Source: Chitinivibrionales bacterium (GTDB lineage: Bacteria; Fibrobacterota; Chitinivibrionia; Chitinivibrionales; WJKA01). From it: a DNA stretch of 35,127 bases. The notes below the pieces were generated by a model. The model was not told where the DNA came from and made no database searches. It worked only from the letters and a program-made list of their open reading frames with translations. The translations under genes were made by a program, and so were the position numbers. Every line of letters begins with the position of its first letter. Within the stretch, counting starts at the first letter, position 1. The stretch lies in contig WJLZ01000071.1 in NCBI GenBank assembly GCA_014728215.1, forward strand, positions 1-35,127, given 5' to 3'. Positions 8,322 to 16,402 of this stretch are shown here, piece by piece.

Positions 8322-9062
8322 ATGAAATCGTTGATTTTCTTTCCTTTTCTCTTTTCCTTTGTTTTATGCTATGATACGGGAGATTCCATGAATTCTTATC
8401 TGACATCGGAACATTCGAATACCTCACTGCCGGCGATCGATGTCGCAATCCCGGAAAATCTTCAAACAGCGACGTTCGCCCTGGGGTGATTCTGGGGTCC
8501 CGACTCCCGGTTCGGGAGTATCAACGGTGTTTATCGGACACGAGTCGGCTATGCCGGAGGGTTGAAAGAGAATCCCACATACCGCTCGATCGGCGATCAT
8601 ACCGAGTCAATCCAGATCGATTTTGATTCTTCCGTGATATCTTTCGGAGAGCTGATCCGGATATTCTGGGAAGAACATAACCCTGCGGCCTATACGGCCT
8701 CGCAGCAATATAAAGCGATCGCTTTTTATCATGATGCCCTGCAAAAAGAGATCATAGAGACGACAGCAGACAGTATTGCCGCGGTGCGGGGAAAGGTTGA
8801 AACTGAAATAAAGCCGTTCACCCATTTCTATCTTGCCGAAGCATACCATCAAAAGCACACGCTTCGCTCGCATTCCTCATTTATGAAACAGTTCGAGCGT
8901 ATGTACCCCGACTCCCTGGGCTTTATCAATTCAACTGCCGCGGCAAAGGTAAACGGCTATCTCGGGAGACACGCCGGTATCGAAGAGATCGAGCGCACCG
9001 TTGACAATTTAGGATTAGATGCGGAATCGCAGCAGAAACTGCTAACCTACGCAGCACGATAA
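8322..9062 (+). CDS. msrA: Peptide methionine sulfoxide reductase A, selenocysteine-containing (Sec56)
   Basis: MsrA reduces the S-epimer of methionine sulfoxide. ATG 8322 has AGGAGG 5 nt upstream. The frame runs to TAA at 9060-9062 with one internal TGA at 8487-8489, giving 246 residues. The TGA falls exactly at the catalytic position of the family motif GCFWG: the sequence reads ATFALG-U-FWGPDSRFGSING. Both sides are clearly MsrA: RTRVGYAGG, NPTYRSIGDHTESIQIDF and QQYKAIAFYHDALQKEI. A hairpin with bacterial SECIS geometry follows the TGA. The N-terminus is a signal sequence (SLIFFPFLFSFVLC), so the enzyme is exported. The only Cys (Cys16) is in the signal, so there is no resolving Cys in the mature protein. 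The C-terminal extension (after about residue 190) is helical. Ordinary gene callers would report only the part after 8562. Confidence 0.88.
8503..8519 (+). promoter_or_regulatory. Bacterial SECIS-like hairpin in msrA
   Basis: ACTCCC (8503-8508) pairs with GGGAGT (8514-8519). The loop GGTTC can close further by one G-C pair to GTT. The loop begins 19 nt after the TGA and has G at its first position, as required of bacterial SECIS elements bound by SelB. It lies within the coding sequence, as is normal in bacteria. Confidence 0.78.
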
Positions 9063-9095
9063 TGATCGGCGTTGAAGAGCTTGGCTTAAAGCGAA

Positions 9096-9977
9096 TCACA
9101 TCAGCACAAGGGCTATGCATGCGCTTACGCTTATCAGGGCACCGGCGAGTGCCCGTATGCTTGGGCGGTCCTTGTTGACTATCCATGCAAGCGGAACTAC
9201 CACAACAGGCATCATGCTCAGTATGGCCTGCACGACCGCCGAGGGCTGCCGGTTTAATGCTTCATGGTAGGCTGTCATTCCCAGTACCGGTCCGATAACA
9301 ACACTTGCGGCAAGCCACGCGCCGAACCGGGCGCTGTGCTGCCGCGGGATGCTCCAGGGTTTTTTGAATACCGTTGCACCGGCAAGGAGCAGCAGCGCCG
9401 TACCGCCCGCCACCCTGTAGAGCGCTGTTACGATAAGCGGAATTTCTATCCCCTGCTCATGGGTATGGTGCATGGCATAACGCGTGAGTACCGCACTTAC
9501 CGACATAAATGTCCCGGCCAGAAGCGAAACCACAATACCGGAATGCCATTGCCGTGCAGTGAACTGTTTTTTCTCTGCAGGGGCCAGTGCGATTATCACC
9601 CCGAACACGACAACGCCCGCCGCAACCAGCTCCATTACATCCGGGCTGCTGTGCAGGAATATCCATTCTATGCACCAGGACAGTATCGGACTGCTGCACA
9701 ACGCAATAAGCATAGTCAGCCGCGGCCCGATTCGATTATAGCCGATATACAGAAACGTATCACCTATACCGATATGGAGTATACCGCCGAGAAAAAAGAG
9801 CCACGCAGTGGGAAACCAGAACGGCGCACCCGTCAGCATCGATATGATAACCATGATCGGTAACGAAAGCGTGATCCTCCACCTGTTGGCGGCAATGCCC
9901 CCGACCCATCCGGCGCATTTCGAGCCGCTGAAACCTCCGAAGGTAAAGGCCAGAAGAGTAAGTATTGTCCATACCAC
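9096..9977 (-). CDS. EamA/DMT-family transporter
   Basis: The 293-residue protein has ten hydrophobic segments in two repeated halves, as in EamA (drug/metabolite transporter) proteins. Typical features are the end of repeat one (GVVVFGVIIALAP) and the second half starting SGIVVSLLAGTFMSVSAVLTRYA, then PVLGMTAYHEALNRQPSAVV and a final helix RALAGALISVSACIALVLM. The substrate cannot be predicted. It converges on msrA with only 33 bp between them. AAAGGA occurs 11 nt before the start. Confidence 0.85.
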   Translation of the reverse strand: MVWTILTLLAFTFGGFSGSKCAGWVGGIAANRWRITLSLPIMVIISMLTGAPFWFPTAWLFFLGGILHIGIGDTFLYIGYNRIGPRLTMLIALCSSPILSWCIEWIFLHSSPDVMELVAAGVVVFGVIIALAPAEKKQFTARQWHSGIVVSLLAGTFMSVSAVLTRYAMHHTHEQGIEIPLIVTALYRVAGGTALLLLAGATVFKKPWSIPRQHSARFGAWLAASVVIGPVLGMTAYHEALNRQPSAVVQAILSMMPVVVVPLAWIVNKDRPSIRALAGALISVSACIALVLM

Positions 9978-10106
9978 AGCATGTCCTTTGTAATAGTGGC
10001 ATTATTACTATAGAAGCAGCCCGGAAAAATATATAATCGACTGAGCTTTCGGTGCAGTGGGGGAGGGGAAACAACCGGTAAGGGCGGCAACCCGCCCGCA
10101 ATCAGT

Positions 10107-10793
10107 CTACACCCTTAGTTCAAATAACACCTGATGCGTAATATTCACCCAGGGATATTGATATATTCTCGTGCACTGTTCTACTTTCAAATCAAGGGCA
10201 TTGAACGTTTCGTGCCACTGCTGAATTTTCATGAAATTCAGGGGGATTTTCATCTTGGTTGACAGGAACTTGTTTCCGTTATCGTGCAGGTGCAAAACTT
10301 TTTCGGCGAATTTACTTTCAAAAACTTCTTCCATAACAATGATTTTTCTACAGGTAACTCGCTTGATTTCGTGCAGGATAGCTTCAATGTTATTGCAATG
10401 ATGCAGCATATACGCAACGACGGTTGCATCGAACGTGTTTTCCGGAAAGGGTATCCGATTGCCGTCATACAAAATCACCGGCATCGAGGACAGATTGGTA
10501 TCGACCGTGTCGACAGCAGTCACCTGCAGGGGTGAGTGGTGTTGCAAGAATTCGGTAAGGATCATATCGCCGCAGCCAAGGTCAAGCATGCTTGAGCATT
10601 CATGCAGTGAGTCAATGATTTTCGGTGCAAGGCGACGGGCGCGTGCCTGCAGCAATGATTTAAATAAAAAGCGGCGGAAAAATTTCTTTAATGAGAACGC
10701 TGGAAATTCCGGCCGGCAGGTATCATGCGCAGGCGCTTTATCGAACGATATTTCCGGTGCACGCGGCGCAACGGAGGGATATGACATTTTCAA
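10107..10793 (-). CDS. Class I SAM-dependent methyltransferase
   Basis: The 228-residue protein contains the SAM-binding glycine loop in SSMLDLGCGDMILTEFL (about residues 67-83), the acidic residue ending strand 2 in VTAVDTVDTN, and FDATVVAYMLHHC (post-II/motif III region, methyltransferase type 11 style). The N-terminal about 55 residues are basic and proline-rich (FFRRFLFKSLLQARARR) and may bind membrane or nucleic acid. The C-terminus KVEQCTRIYQYPWVN is unlike well-known subfamilies, so the substrate is unknown. The start could be the second Met (10787); no clear ribosome site separates them. Confidence 0.8.
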   Translation of the reverse strand: MKMSYPSVAPRAPEISFDKAPAHDTCRPEFPAFSLKKFFRRFLFKSLLQARARRLAPKIIDSLHECSSMLDLGCGDMILTEFLQHHSPLQVTAVDTVDTNLSSMPVILYDGNRIPFPENTFDATVVAYMLHHCNNIEAILHEIKRVTCRKIIVMEEVFESKFAEKVLHLHDNGNKFLSTKMKIPLNFMKIQQWHETFNALDLKVEQCTRIYQYPWVNITHQVLFELRV

Positions 10794-11117
10794 ACGGAGA
10801 ATCCTTTCGGCAGAAAAGAAGCGGCCGTTCCGGGGGTTCCGTAATCACACGAGATCGTGTCAGGTGAGGGGGAACGTGTCAGTTGGGCCCGGGTGTTCAA
10901 TTATCAGGCAGGAAATACGCACGTACGGTGCGTCCAACCCGCAATAAAAGATACTCATCCGCTGCGGGGTATAGCAATAATGCAAAAGATGGGTATGCGA
11001 AAAGGGTTGGTGATCTGACAGGGATTGCTGAGAAATATCCCGAAGTGCGCCGTAAACCGTCAGATACTCTCGTTTACCCCCACGCGACATCACGGTTCAA
11101 CAAGACCGGAAGGTTAT
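10794..11117. other. Intergenic region with short inverted repeats
   Basis: No gene seen. ACACGA-GA-TCGTGT (10847-10860) is a perfect inverted repeat about 55-65 nt upstream of the methyltransferase start and could be an operator. A 6-bp hairpin ACGCAC/GTGCGT lies near 10916-10932. Confidence 0.35.
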
Positions 11118-13454
11118 TTACCAGATCATCAGACATTTTTTATGACCCGGCTGATCATTGTATGCGCCATCACCGGCTTGTATGAAGTACATGCCTGAAG
11201 GAACCGGTGAATTACGGTTGTCTCTCAAATCCCATGCTCCTGATTTACCGGAAACAGGTCGATTTAATTTCCGGACCTGTTTTCCACATGCATCCAGGAT
11301 TATAATCTCGATTTCATCGTTAACCCGTTCTGAAAAGTGTATCGTGAGTTTTCCATTGCGGAAATGAAACGAAAAAGCCGGTGATGGATTAGCCCTGTTG
11401 GCGCCCTGGTACGGAGTTTGGGACACAACCGGACTACAGTTATCGTTCGGGCACCATTTATAGAAAAGGTTTTTGCTGCGCCAATCATCTTCAATAGCAA
11501 TCAAGTACTCTCCATTAGACAATTTGCTTACGGTGATGGGTTCCGTAATGTCCAACCAACCAATGGTACCCATTTCGGCAGTGGGTTCCATATAGCCCAC
11601 GTCGGTTCCATCGGTTTTATATACCATGAGATGACCTCGGCTGTAGGAAATATTCCCTTCATTCCCGCAAGGTGCCAGAAAAACATATCCATCCAGTACT
11701 TCCATCCCCTGTATATTTCCATCGCCTGCGCGGGGAGCATCATCCAACGGAGGAACAATTTCCCAGTCCGGCGTGCTAAATGTTCCACTCCAGTTTTCAA
11801 ACCCGCTAAAAATTCTGCCTGCTCTCTTGAAGTGCCATCCTGTTAATTTGGGATAGGTGCTGTTGAATCCACTTAACACCATGAGGTTATTTTGTTCCGG
11901 GTAAAACTTGATTCTCCTTAATTCATTGAAATGAGAAGGCATACCATATTCAACCCGACTCGTGAGGTTATATTCCGGTACCCCATTGGCATCTATTCTC
12001 TGCAAAGGGTACTTGAAGATGCCATCTGTCTGACTTGCCTGCCAGATATCGCCGTTGCTATCTACATAAAATCCACGAGTGGTACCCGTGCTTTGCGATG
12101 TTTTTTCCCCGGTATCGATATGGCCGTCACCATCGCTATCATACCATATTTCACTTTCTGTAACATATCCGGCGGGTACAGCGATATACCCATCATACCG
12201 GAATATGTCTATTTCAGTTCCATTCATTACACCCACGAACATAAACAGTTGATTGGAAAGCATACGTAACCATGTGGCCCCGGGGTGTCCGCCACGTGGA
12301 TCGTCGGGGTATGTAAATTCATCGATGGTACTTGCTATATATGACCAGTCTCCTGTGGAAAAATCAAATTCCATAATTTCTTCCGAACCATACCAGACAT
12401 TTTCATTCCTGGGATCGGGGGATACAGCCTCAATCCATATCAGACATTTCAAATCCCACAACAGGTTCCCTGAAGAATTATATTTTTGAAACAGGGAACT
12501 GCCTTCATGCCCGGGCCGATTCGCTATATACATGTTGCCGGTACTGTCGAATCCTATGCCGTGCGGGTTATCGAGTTTTTTAGCGGCATATTCCCCCCGG
12601 GTTCCGGAATATATTCCACCGGTATTGCCGAACGTGCCGTCATAGGCAGGGGAAGTGGTGATGTCTTTATAAATTTTCACATTATAATCGGCACCAACAT
12701 CAGTTACATATAATTTAGTGCCATATATGGCTATGTCTGTTGGGACTATACCTGACGCCAGGCTGATTTCGTCCACTTTGCTTTTACTTGACACATCGTA
12801 CCGGAGCACGTTGTTCGTTGAAGGTTGCAGTACCCATAACGTGCCTTCGCCGTCAAAATACAGATCTTCGGGGCTGGTTACGGAAATGTTTTCGGCTGAT
12901 TTGCCATGTAAGCTCAGGTCATACACTTTGATCGTGTTAAGGGACTTTACAGAAGCATATACCCTGGTGGAATTTACAGCCAATCCATATACACGATCAC
13001 CACAATCAACATGCACGTTTAAGTTTGTATTGTTGGGGTCGGACCTGTCACGCCTGTCAACACCCTGGTTCCCTGTGCGATGATTGTTGCCGGCAAAATA
13101 AATATAATCACTGTTCGCGGTAACGGCATTGCCACCGCCACGGTTTCCTACCCAACAGCGAGATGTCATAGTGCCATCCGAGTTAATAATGCTCACGTTA
13201 GAACCACTTTCTTCCCATCCAACATTTGTGAAAGCCGTACCATCTGATGCCACGAATAAATCAGCTACATTGTGCGGTACGTTAATATGATCAGTACTGG
13301 GATAATCGTTTCCAATGTACAAGCACTCATGCGTCAGTTGTTGAGCTGTAGCGATACTCATCAGGATATTCATAATGCCAATAATAGATGTAGCTGTCAC
13401 AGACAATTTACGAGTTAATTTCATTTTTCTTTTCATAGTGAAAATTATTTTCAT
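11118..13454 (-). CDS. Large secreted beta-propeller (NHL-like) protein with C-terminal sorting domain
   Basis: The 778-residue protein has a signal peptide within its first 40 residues (cut near ATAQQ); starts at 13454, 13436 or 13424 are all possible and none has a strong ribosome site. Residues about 50-350 hold repeated propeller blades such as VYGLAVNSTRVYASVKSLNT, SPEDLYFDGEGTLWVLQPST and PHGIGFDSTGNMYIANRPGH, which are NHL/SMP-30-like. A D-S-D-G-D-G-H-I-D calcium-type loop lies in the middle (about residue 445). The last 90 residues form a FlgD-like/type IX-type tail with IHFSERVNDEIEIIILDACG, PVPSGMYFIQAG and a positively charged end. Its role is unknown, perhaps binding carbohydrate at the cell surface. 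It is divergent from the beta-helix lipoprotein gene at 13887. Confidence 0.75.
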   Translation of the reverse strand: MKIIFTMKRKMKLTRKLSVTATSIIGIMNILMSIATAQQLTHECLYIGNDYPSTDHINVPHNVADLFVASDGTAFTNVGWEESGSNVSIINSDGTMTSRCWVGNRGGGNAVTANSDYIYFAGNNHRTGNQGVDRRDRSDPNNTNLNVHVDCGDRVYGLAVNSTRVYASVKSLNTIKVYDLSLHGKSAENISVTSPEDLYFDGEGTLWVLQPSTNNVLRYDVSSKSKVDEISLASGIVPTDIAIYGTKLYVTDVGADYNVKIYKDITTSPAYDGTFGNTGGIYSGTRGEYAAKKLDNPHGIGFDSTGNMYIANRPGHEGSSLFQKYNSSGNLLWDLKCLIWIEAVSPDPRNENVWYGSEEIMEFDFSTGDWSYIASTIDEFTYPDDPRGGHPGATWLRMLSNQLFMFVGVMNGTEIDIFRYDGYIAVPAGYVTESEIWYDSDGDGHIDTGEKTSQSTGTTRGFYVDSNGDIWQASQTDGIFKYPLQRIDANGVPEYNLTSRVEYGMPSHFNELRRIKFYPEQNNLMVLSGFNSTYPKLTGWHFKRAGRIFSGFENWSGTFSTPDWEIVPPLDDAPRAGDGNIQGMEVLDGYVFLAPCGNEGNISYSRGHLMVYKTDGTDVGYMEPTAEMGTIGWLDITEPITVSKLSNGEYLIAIEDDWRSKNLFYKWCPNDNCSPVVSQTPYQGANRANPSPAFSFHFRNGKLTIHFSERVNDEIEIIILDACGKQVRKLNRPVSGKSGAWDLRDNRNSPVPSGMYFIQAGDGAYNDQPGHKKCLMIW

Positions 13455-13533
13455 GGTAAATACATGTAATCGTTAATAAAAATACGTTAATGTGCCATGT
13501 TTGGCGAATATTTCATGTGGGTGTGCATATACC

Positions 13534-13598
13534 GATAGATATTATGGATAACCACCCTTTCGTTTCCGGGGCTGGTTACCCGGATAGGGTATGTTTAT
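13534..13598 (+). repeat. Dispersed 65-bp repeat, copy 1
   Basis: 54 of 65 positions match 25641-25705 in the same orientation, with an identical 19-bp core GGGGCTGGTTACCCGGATA. In plus-strand RNA, CCGGG (13566-13570) pairs with CCCGG (13579-13583) around an 8-nt loop; copy 2 keeps the stem with a U-G pair. Confidence 0.8.
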
Positions 13599-13778
13599 AA
13601 AACAACATGTATCGCACGATCGCAACCGCTTGGCCGCTTGATGATAGATTAGGGTGAACGCCACATTCGAACAAAATTACTGCGTTAACCAGCACCACGA
13701 AAGCGCCCTTAATAGGAACAGCGTTGAGTCAAGCCTCATTTTAATGCATTGACGGTTTCATTTTTTTTTCAAAAAGCA

Positions 13779-13808
13779 TTGTATGGGCATACTAAATCGT
13801 TATATATT
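13779..13808 (+). promoter_or_regulatory. Candidate sigma70-type promoter for the beta-helix lipoprotein
   Basis: TTGTAT (13779-13784) and TATATT (13803-13808) are separated by 18 bp, and an A/T-rich stretch lies immediately upstream. The gene starts about 80 nt downstream. Confidence 0.4.
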
Positions 13809-13886
13809 ACTCCATAATGCGGGATGCGCCAGATACGTTACTCGACCATTTATACTTAACACAACACACATACCAAGGAGGTCTGT

Positions 13887-15968
13887 ATGACTTCAGCACG
13901 CAAGACCATGTCATCTTTGCTCATGCTGGTCGCGGCGGGGCTTTGCCTGTTTTTCTCCGCATGCGGGGTGCTCGATCCGGCGGATGAAAATGAGGCCCCG
14001 GTTATTACGCTGAAAGGCAAACAGGTCGACTCTATCGGTATCGGCCATAGTTATATTGACTCCGGCGCAACCGCCAGCGATGCGGAAGACGGCGATTTGA
14101 CGTCAGCAATTGTAACAAGCGGTTCGGTCGACACGTCGACGGCCGGCAAATATACGATTACCTATTCGGTTGCCGACAGTGACGGCAAAACCGCCAGTGC
14201 CCTGCGAACGGTGTGGGTGGTAGACAATACGATAGCAATTGAATCTCCGGAATGTCCGTCGGTTTACGACTGCACATCGGTATCATACAAAATTGCCGAA
14301 AATCTGACGATACCCTCAGGATGTACGGTTACATTCGGCGCCAACACCGTCATTGAAGTGCTGGATGATATCGATGTTGACGGAGAGCTGATTATACGGG
14401 AAGGCGCGAAATTGCTGGTGGATGAAAATGTTTCCATTGATATTGACAACGGCACGCTGACCATTGAAGGCAGCGAAACCGCTAATGTGGTATTCACGAA
14501 TTACGCGCCCGGAAAATACTGGGGCCGGGGCGAAGACGACTCCTACTGGTATTCACGCTATGGCGTTGTTATTAGCGACAATGCCAACAGCAACACCTCA
14601 ATCAAACACTGCACGTTTGACTCGGCAACGGTAGGCCTCTATGTAGAAAAAGACGGTATAACGATTTCGCATGCCACTTTTTCCAACAATGCATATGCCG
14701 GCATTTTTTTCGAATCATGCGGGCCGAAGGATTCGGCTTCGTTTCTGAACAATTCGTTTACCGGAGTCGGCAAAACCGCTTCGTATTTTCCGATGTATAT
14801 CGACGCTACCTTTCTGTCGCGTCTTTCCGGCACCGCCGTTTTCAACACGAATGCCAATGACGCGGTCGCCGTGGAAGGCGAGGAGATAACGGAGACGGGA
14901 AGCTGGAAAAAACTTGATGTCCCCTATGTGTTTCGTGATTATGCAACGATCAACAATTCGAACGGGGTAACCATCACTATTCGCCCGGGAGCGAAATTTG
15001 CTTTTCTGGGAGAAACATACCTTGCGGTCAACTACGGAACATTCATTGCAGAGGGTGAAAGCGCCGACAGCATCGTATTCACCAACTTTGAAGGCGGTAA
15101 ATACTGGGGCAGCGGCGACGACAATTCGTACTGGTATTCCCGCTACGGCATTCGATTTACCGATAACGCCAACACCAACTCTTCACTTAAGTACTGTGTT
15201 TTCGATTCAGCAACCGCAGGCGTGTATTCCAAAGCAGATGGGATAAGCATATCGCATTGCAATTTTACCAAATGCGCATACGCGGGCATTTATTTCGATA
15301 ATTGCGGGCCGAAAGATTCAGCCTCCTTTCTGAATAATTCATTCGTGGAAAACGGCAAAACCGCAACGTTTTTCCCGCTGTATATCGACGCGACATATCT
15401 GTATCGGATGTCGGGAACCAGCGGGTTCAGCGGCAATGCGGTTGATGCGGTCGCTGTGGAAGGCGAGGAGGTTAGCGAAACCGGCGTATGGAAAAAGCTG
15501 GATGTGCCCTATGTTTTCAGAGATTATGCGGTCATTAACAACACGAACGGGGTCGTGATAACAATCGAGCCGGGTGCAAAATTTAAATTTCTGGATGAGA
15601 TGTCGCTGTCGGTCAACAACGGTACGCTCATCGCCGAGGGCACCGCCACCGACAGCATCCGTTTCTCGAATTATGTGGACGGAAAATACTGGGGCAATGG
15701 AGACGCCAACAGCTATCTGCACAGCCTCTATGGCCTGAAATTCACCGACAATGCAAACGCGAATTCATCGGTGAAATATTGTGCGTTCGACTCGGCAACG
15801 GTTGCAATCAATGTCGATGAGGCCACCGTGCATGTATCCAACTGCACAATCAGTAACACACTGATGCATGGCATATATTCCTATGGTGCCGGCAACACCA
15901 ATATCGACGATGCATCGATAACATATGTCAACATCGGTCAGACACCGGATCATATGCACGAACAATAA
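13887..15968 (+). CDS. Surface lipoprotein: DUF5011 domain plus repeated parallel beta-helix
   Basis: ATG 13887 is preceded by AAGGAGG. The lipoprotein signal ends LFFSAC. Residues about 35-112 form a DUF5011-type Ig domain (APVITLKGKQVDSIGIGHSY ... AGKYTITYSVADSDGKTAS). The rest is a right-handed parallel beta-helix made from units of 195 residues. Each unit has YWYSRYG, N(T/S)SxKxCxFDSAT, GPKDSASFLNNSF, W-KKLDVPYVFRDYA and PGAKF. Two units are complete and the third stops early and ends in a His-rich TPDHMHEQ. Such folds bind or cleave polysaccharides, but no catalytic residues are recognisable. A strong terminator follows. The protein is probably cell-surface exposed. Confidence 0.8.
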   Translation: MTSARKTMSSLLMLVAAGLCLFFSACGVLDPADENEAPVITLKGKQVDSIGIGHSYIDSGATASDAEDGDLTSAIVTSGSVDTSTAGKYTITYSVADSDGKTASALRTVWVVDNTIAIESPECPSVYDCTSVSYKIAENLTIPSGCTVTFGANTVIEVLDDIDVDGELIIREGAKLLVDENVSIDIDNGTLTIEGSETANVVFTNYAPGKYWGRGEDDSYWYSRYGVVISDNANSNTSIKHCTFDSATVGLYVEKDGITISHATFSNNAYAGIFFESCGPKDSASFLNNSFTGVGKTASYFPMYIDATFLSRLSGTAVFNTNANDAVAVEGEEITETGSWKKLDVPYVFRDYATINNSNGVTITIRPGAKFAFLGETYLAVNYGTFIAEGESADSIVFTNFEGGKYWGSGDDNSYWYSRYGIRFTDNANTNSSLKYCVFDSATAGVYSKADGISISHCNFTKCAYAGIYFDNCGPKDSASFLNNSFVENGKTATFFPLYIDATYLYRMSGTSGFSGNAVDAVAVEGEEVSETGVWKKLDVPYVFRDYAVINNTNGVVITIEPGAKFKFLDEMSLSVNNGTLIAEGTATDSIRFSNYVDGKYWGNGDANSYLHSLYGLKFTDNANANSSVKYCAFDSATVAINVDEATVHVSNCTISNTLMHGIYSYGAGNTNIDDASITYVNIGQTPDHMHEQ
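14490..15968 (+). repeat. In-frame tandem 585-bp repeats (2.5 units)
   Basis: Equivalent codons recur at exact 585-bp spacing (for example 14490, 15075 and 15660). The third unit is cut after about 310 bp by the stop codon. Similarity is clear at both DNA and protein level, so duplication is fairly recent. Confidence 0.85.
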
Positions 15969-15998
15969 AAGGATTTGTTTATTTCAGAATGAGATGCA

Positions 15999-16029
15999 AC
16001 CGCGGCCCGTTTGGGCCGCGGTTTTTTTT
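15999..16029 (+). terminator. Rho-independent terminator
   Basis: The stem runs from 15999 to 16008 and pairs with 16013 to 16022 (GC-rich core CCGCGGCCC/GGGCCGCGG) around loop GTTT, followed by an eight-T run. It terminates the beta-helix lipoprotein gene. Confidence 0.92.
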
Positions 16030-16030
16030 G

Positions 16031-16180
16031 GTGCGCCCGGCAGGGCGCACCAACGTGGTGGAGCGGAGGTGATTGCCTCTTTATCCACTTCACACCCGAC
16101 AGGGGGGAAGTGTTAGCCGGACGGCAAGGGTGTCTATCGCAAGGTGGAATCTGAATGAAACCGCAGGCAAAGCGCCGACC
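16031..16180 (+). mobile_element. 5' fragment of a group IIC intron (domain I only)
   Basis: The sequence opens with GTGCGCCCGGCAGGGCGCAC, the conserved 5' end of bacterial class C group II introns, which itself folds as a perfect hairpin. It continues with GTTAGCCGGACGGCAAGGG, TGTCTATCGC, GGTGGAATCTGAATGAAACC and GCAGGCAAA, matching domain I landmarks (GTTAGCC...CGCAAGGGTGTC...GGAATCTGAAGGAAGC...GGCAAA). It starts directly after the T run of the preceding terminator, where class IIC introns characteristically insert. No reverse-transcriptase frame and no domains V/VI follow, so this is a truncated relic of about 150 nt. Confidence 0.75.
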
Positions 16181-16205
16181 CTTATCTCCTACTCTATCTT
16201 TTTTT

Positions 16206-16374
16206 CGGTTTTTTACTGGTTTTTTAAAGCTTTTTATGCTTTTTTGTAAGCTTTTGAGCATTTTCCATAAGCTATTATCGATTTTCTGAAAGCTTATGAG
16301 GTTTTTATTCAAAGCTTTTATGATTTTTGCGTAAGCTCTTGAAGATTTTCAGTATGCTTGTGGATATATTTTGG
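16206..16374. repeat. Degenerate 21-nt tandem repeat with phased T/A tracts
   Basis: Eight units follow at 21-nt steps (AAGC/ATGC starts at 16227, 16248, 16269, 16290, 16312, 16333 and 16354, plus one at 16206). The consensus is about AAGCTTTTGA-GATTTT with two T runs per unit. Spacing of about 10.5 bp per T run suggests intrinsically curved DNA. The array lies between two convergent genes. Confidence 0.75.
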
Positions 16375-16402
16375 TGGTTTTATTTGTTTTTTTCTTATTA
16401 AT

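Larger units (their letters stand above)
13455..13886. other. Divergent intergenic region carrying a dispersed repeat and a promoter
   Basis: The region separates two divergent secreted-protein genes. It holds copy 1 of a 65-bp repeat (13534-13598) and a probable promoter for the rightward gene. The stretch 13605-13760 shows nothing recognisable. Confidence 0.5.

Noticed and set aside
8143-8448. Minus-strand open frame over the start of msrA
   Set aside because: It lies opposite the msrA signal peptide and ribosome site, is Arg/Lys/Ser-rich without motifs, and is explained as a shadow.
8487-8489. msrA TGA as an ordinary nonsense mutation
   Set aside because: The rest of the gene is undamaged, the TGA is exactly at catalytic Cys, and a SECIS-like hairpin follows; a second gene shows the same pattern.
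15950-16312. Minus-strand Lys-rich coiled-coil protein over the 21-nt repeat
   Set aside because: It has no ATG start or ribosome site, and its C-terminal half runs antisense through the intron relic and terminator. The heptad pattern follows from the 21-nt DNA period.
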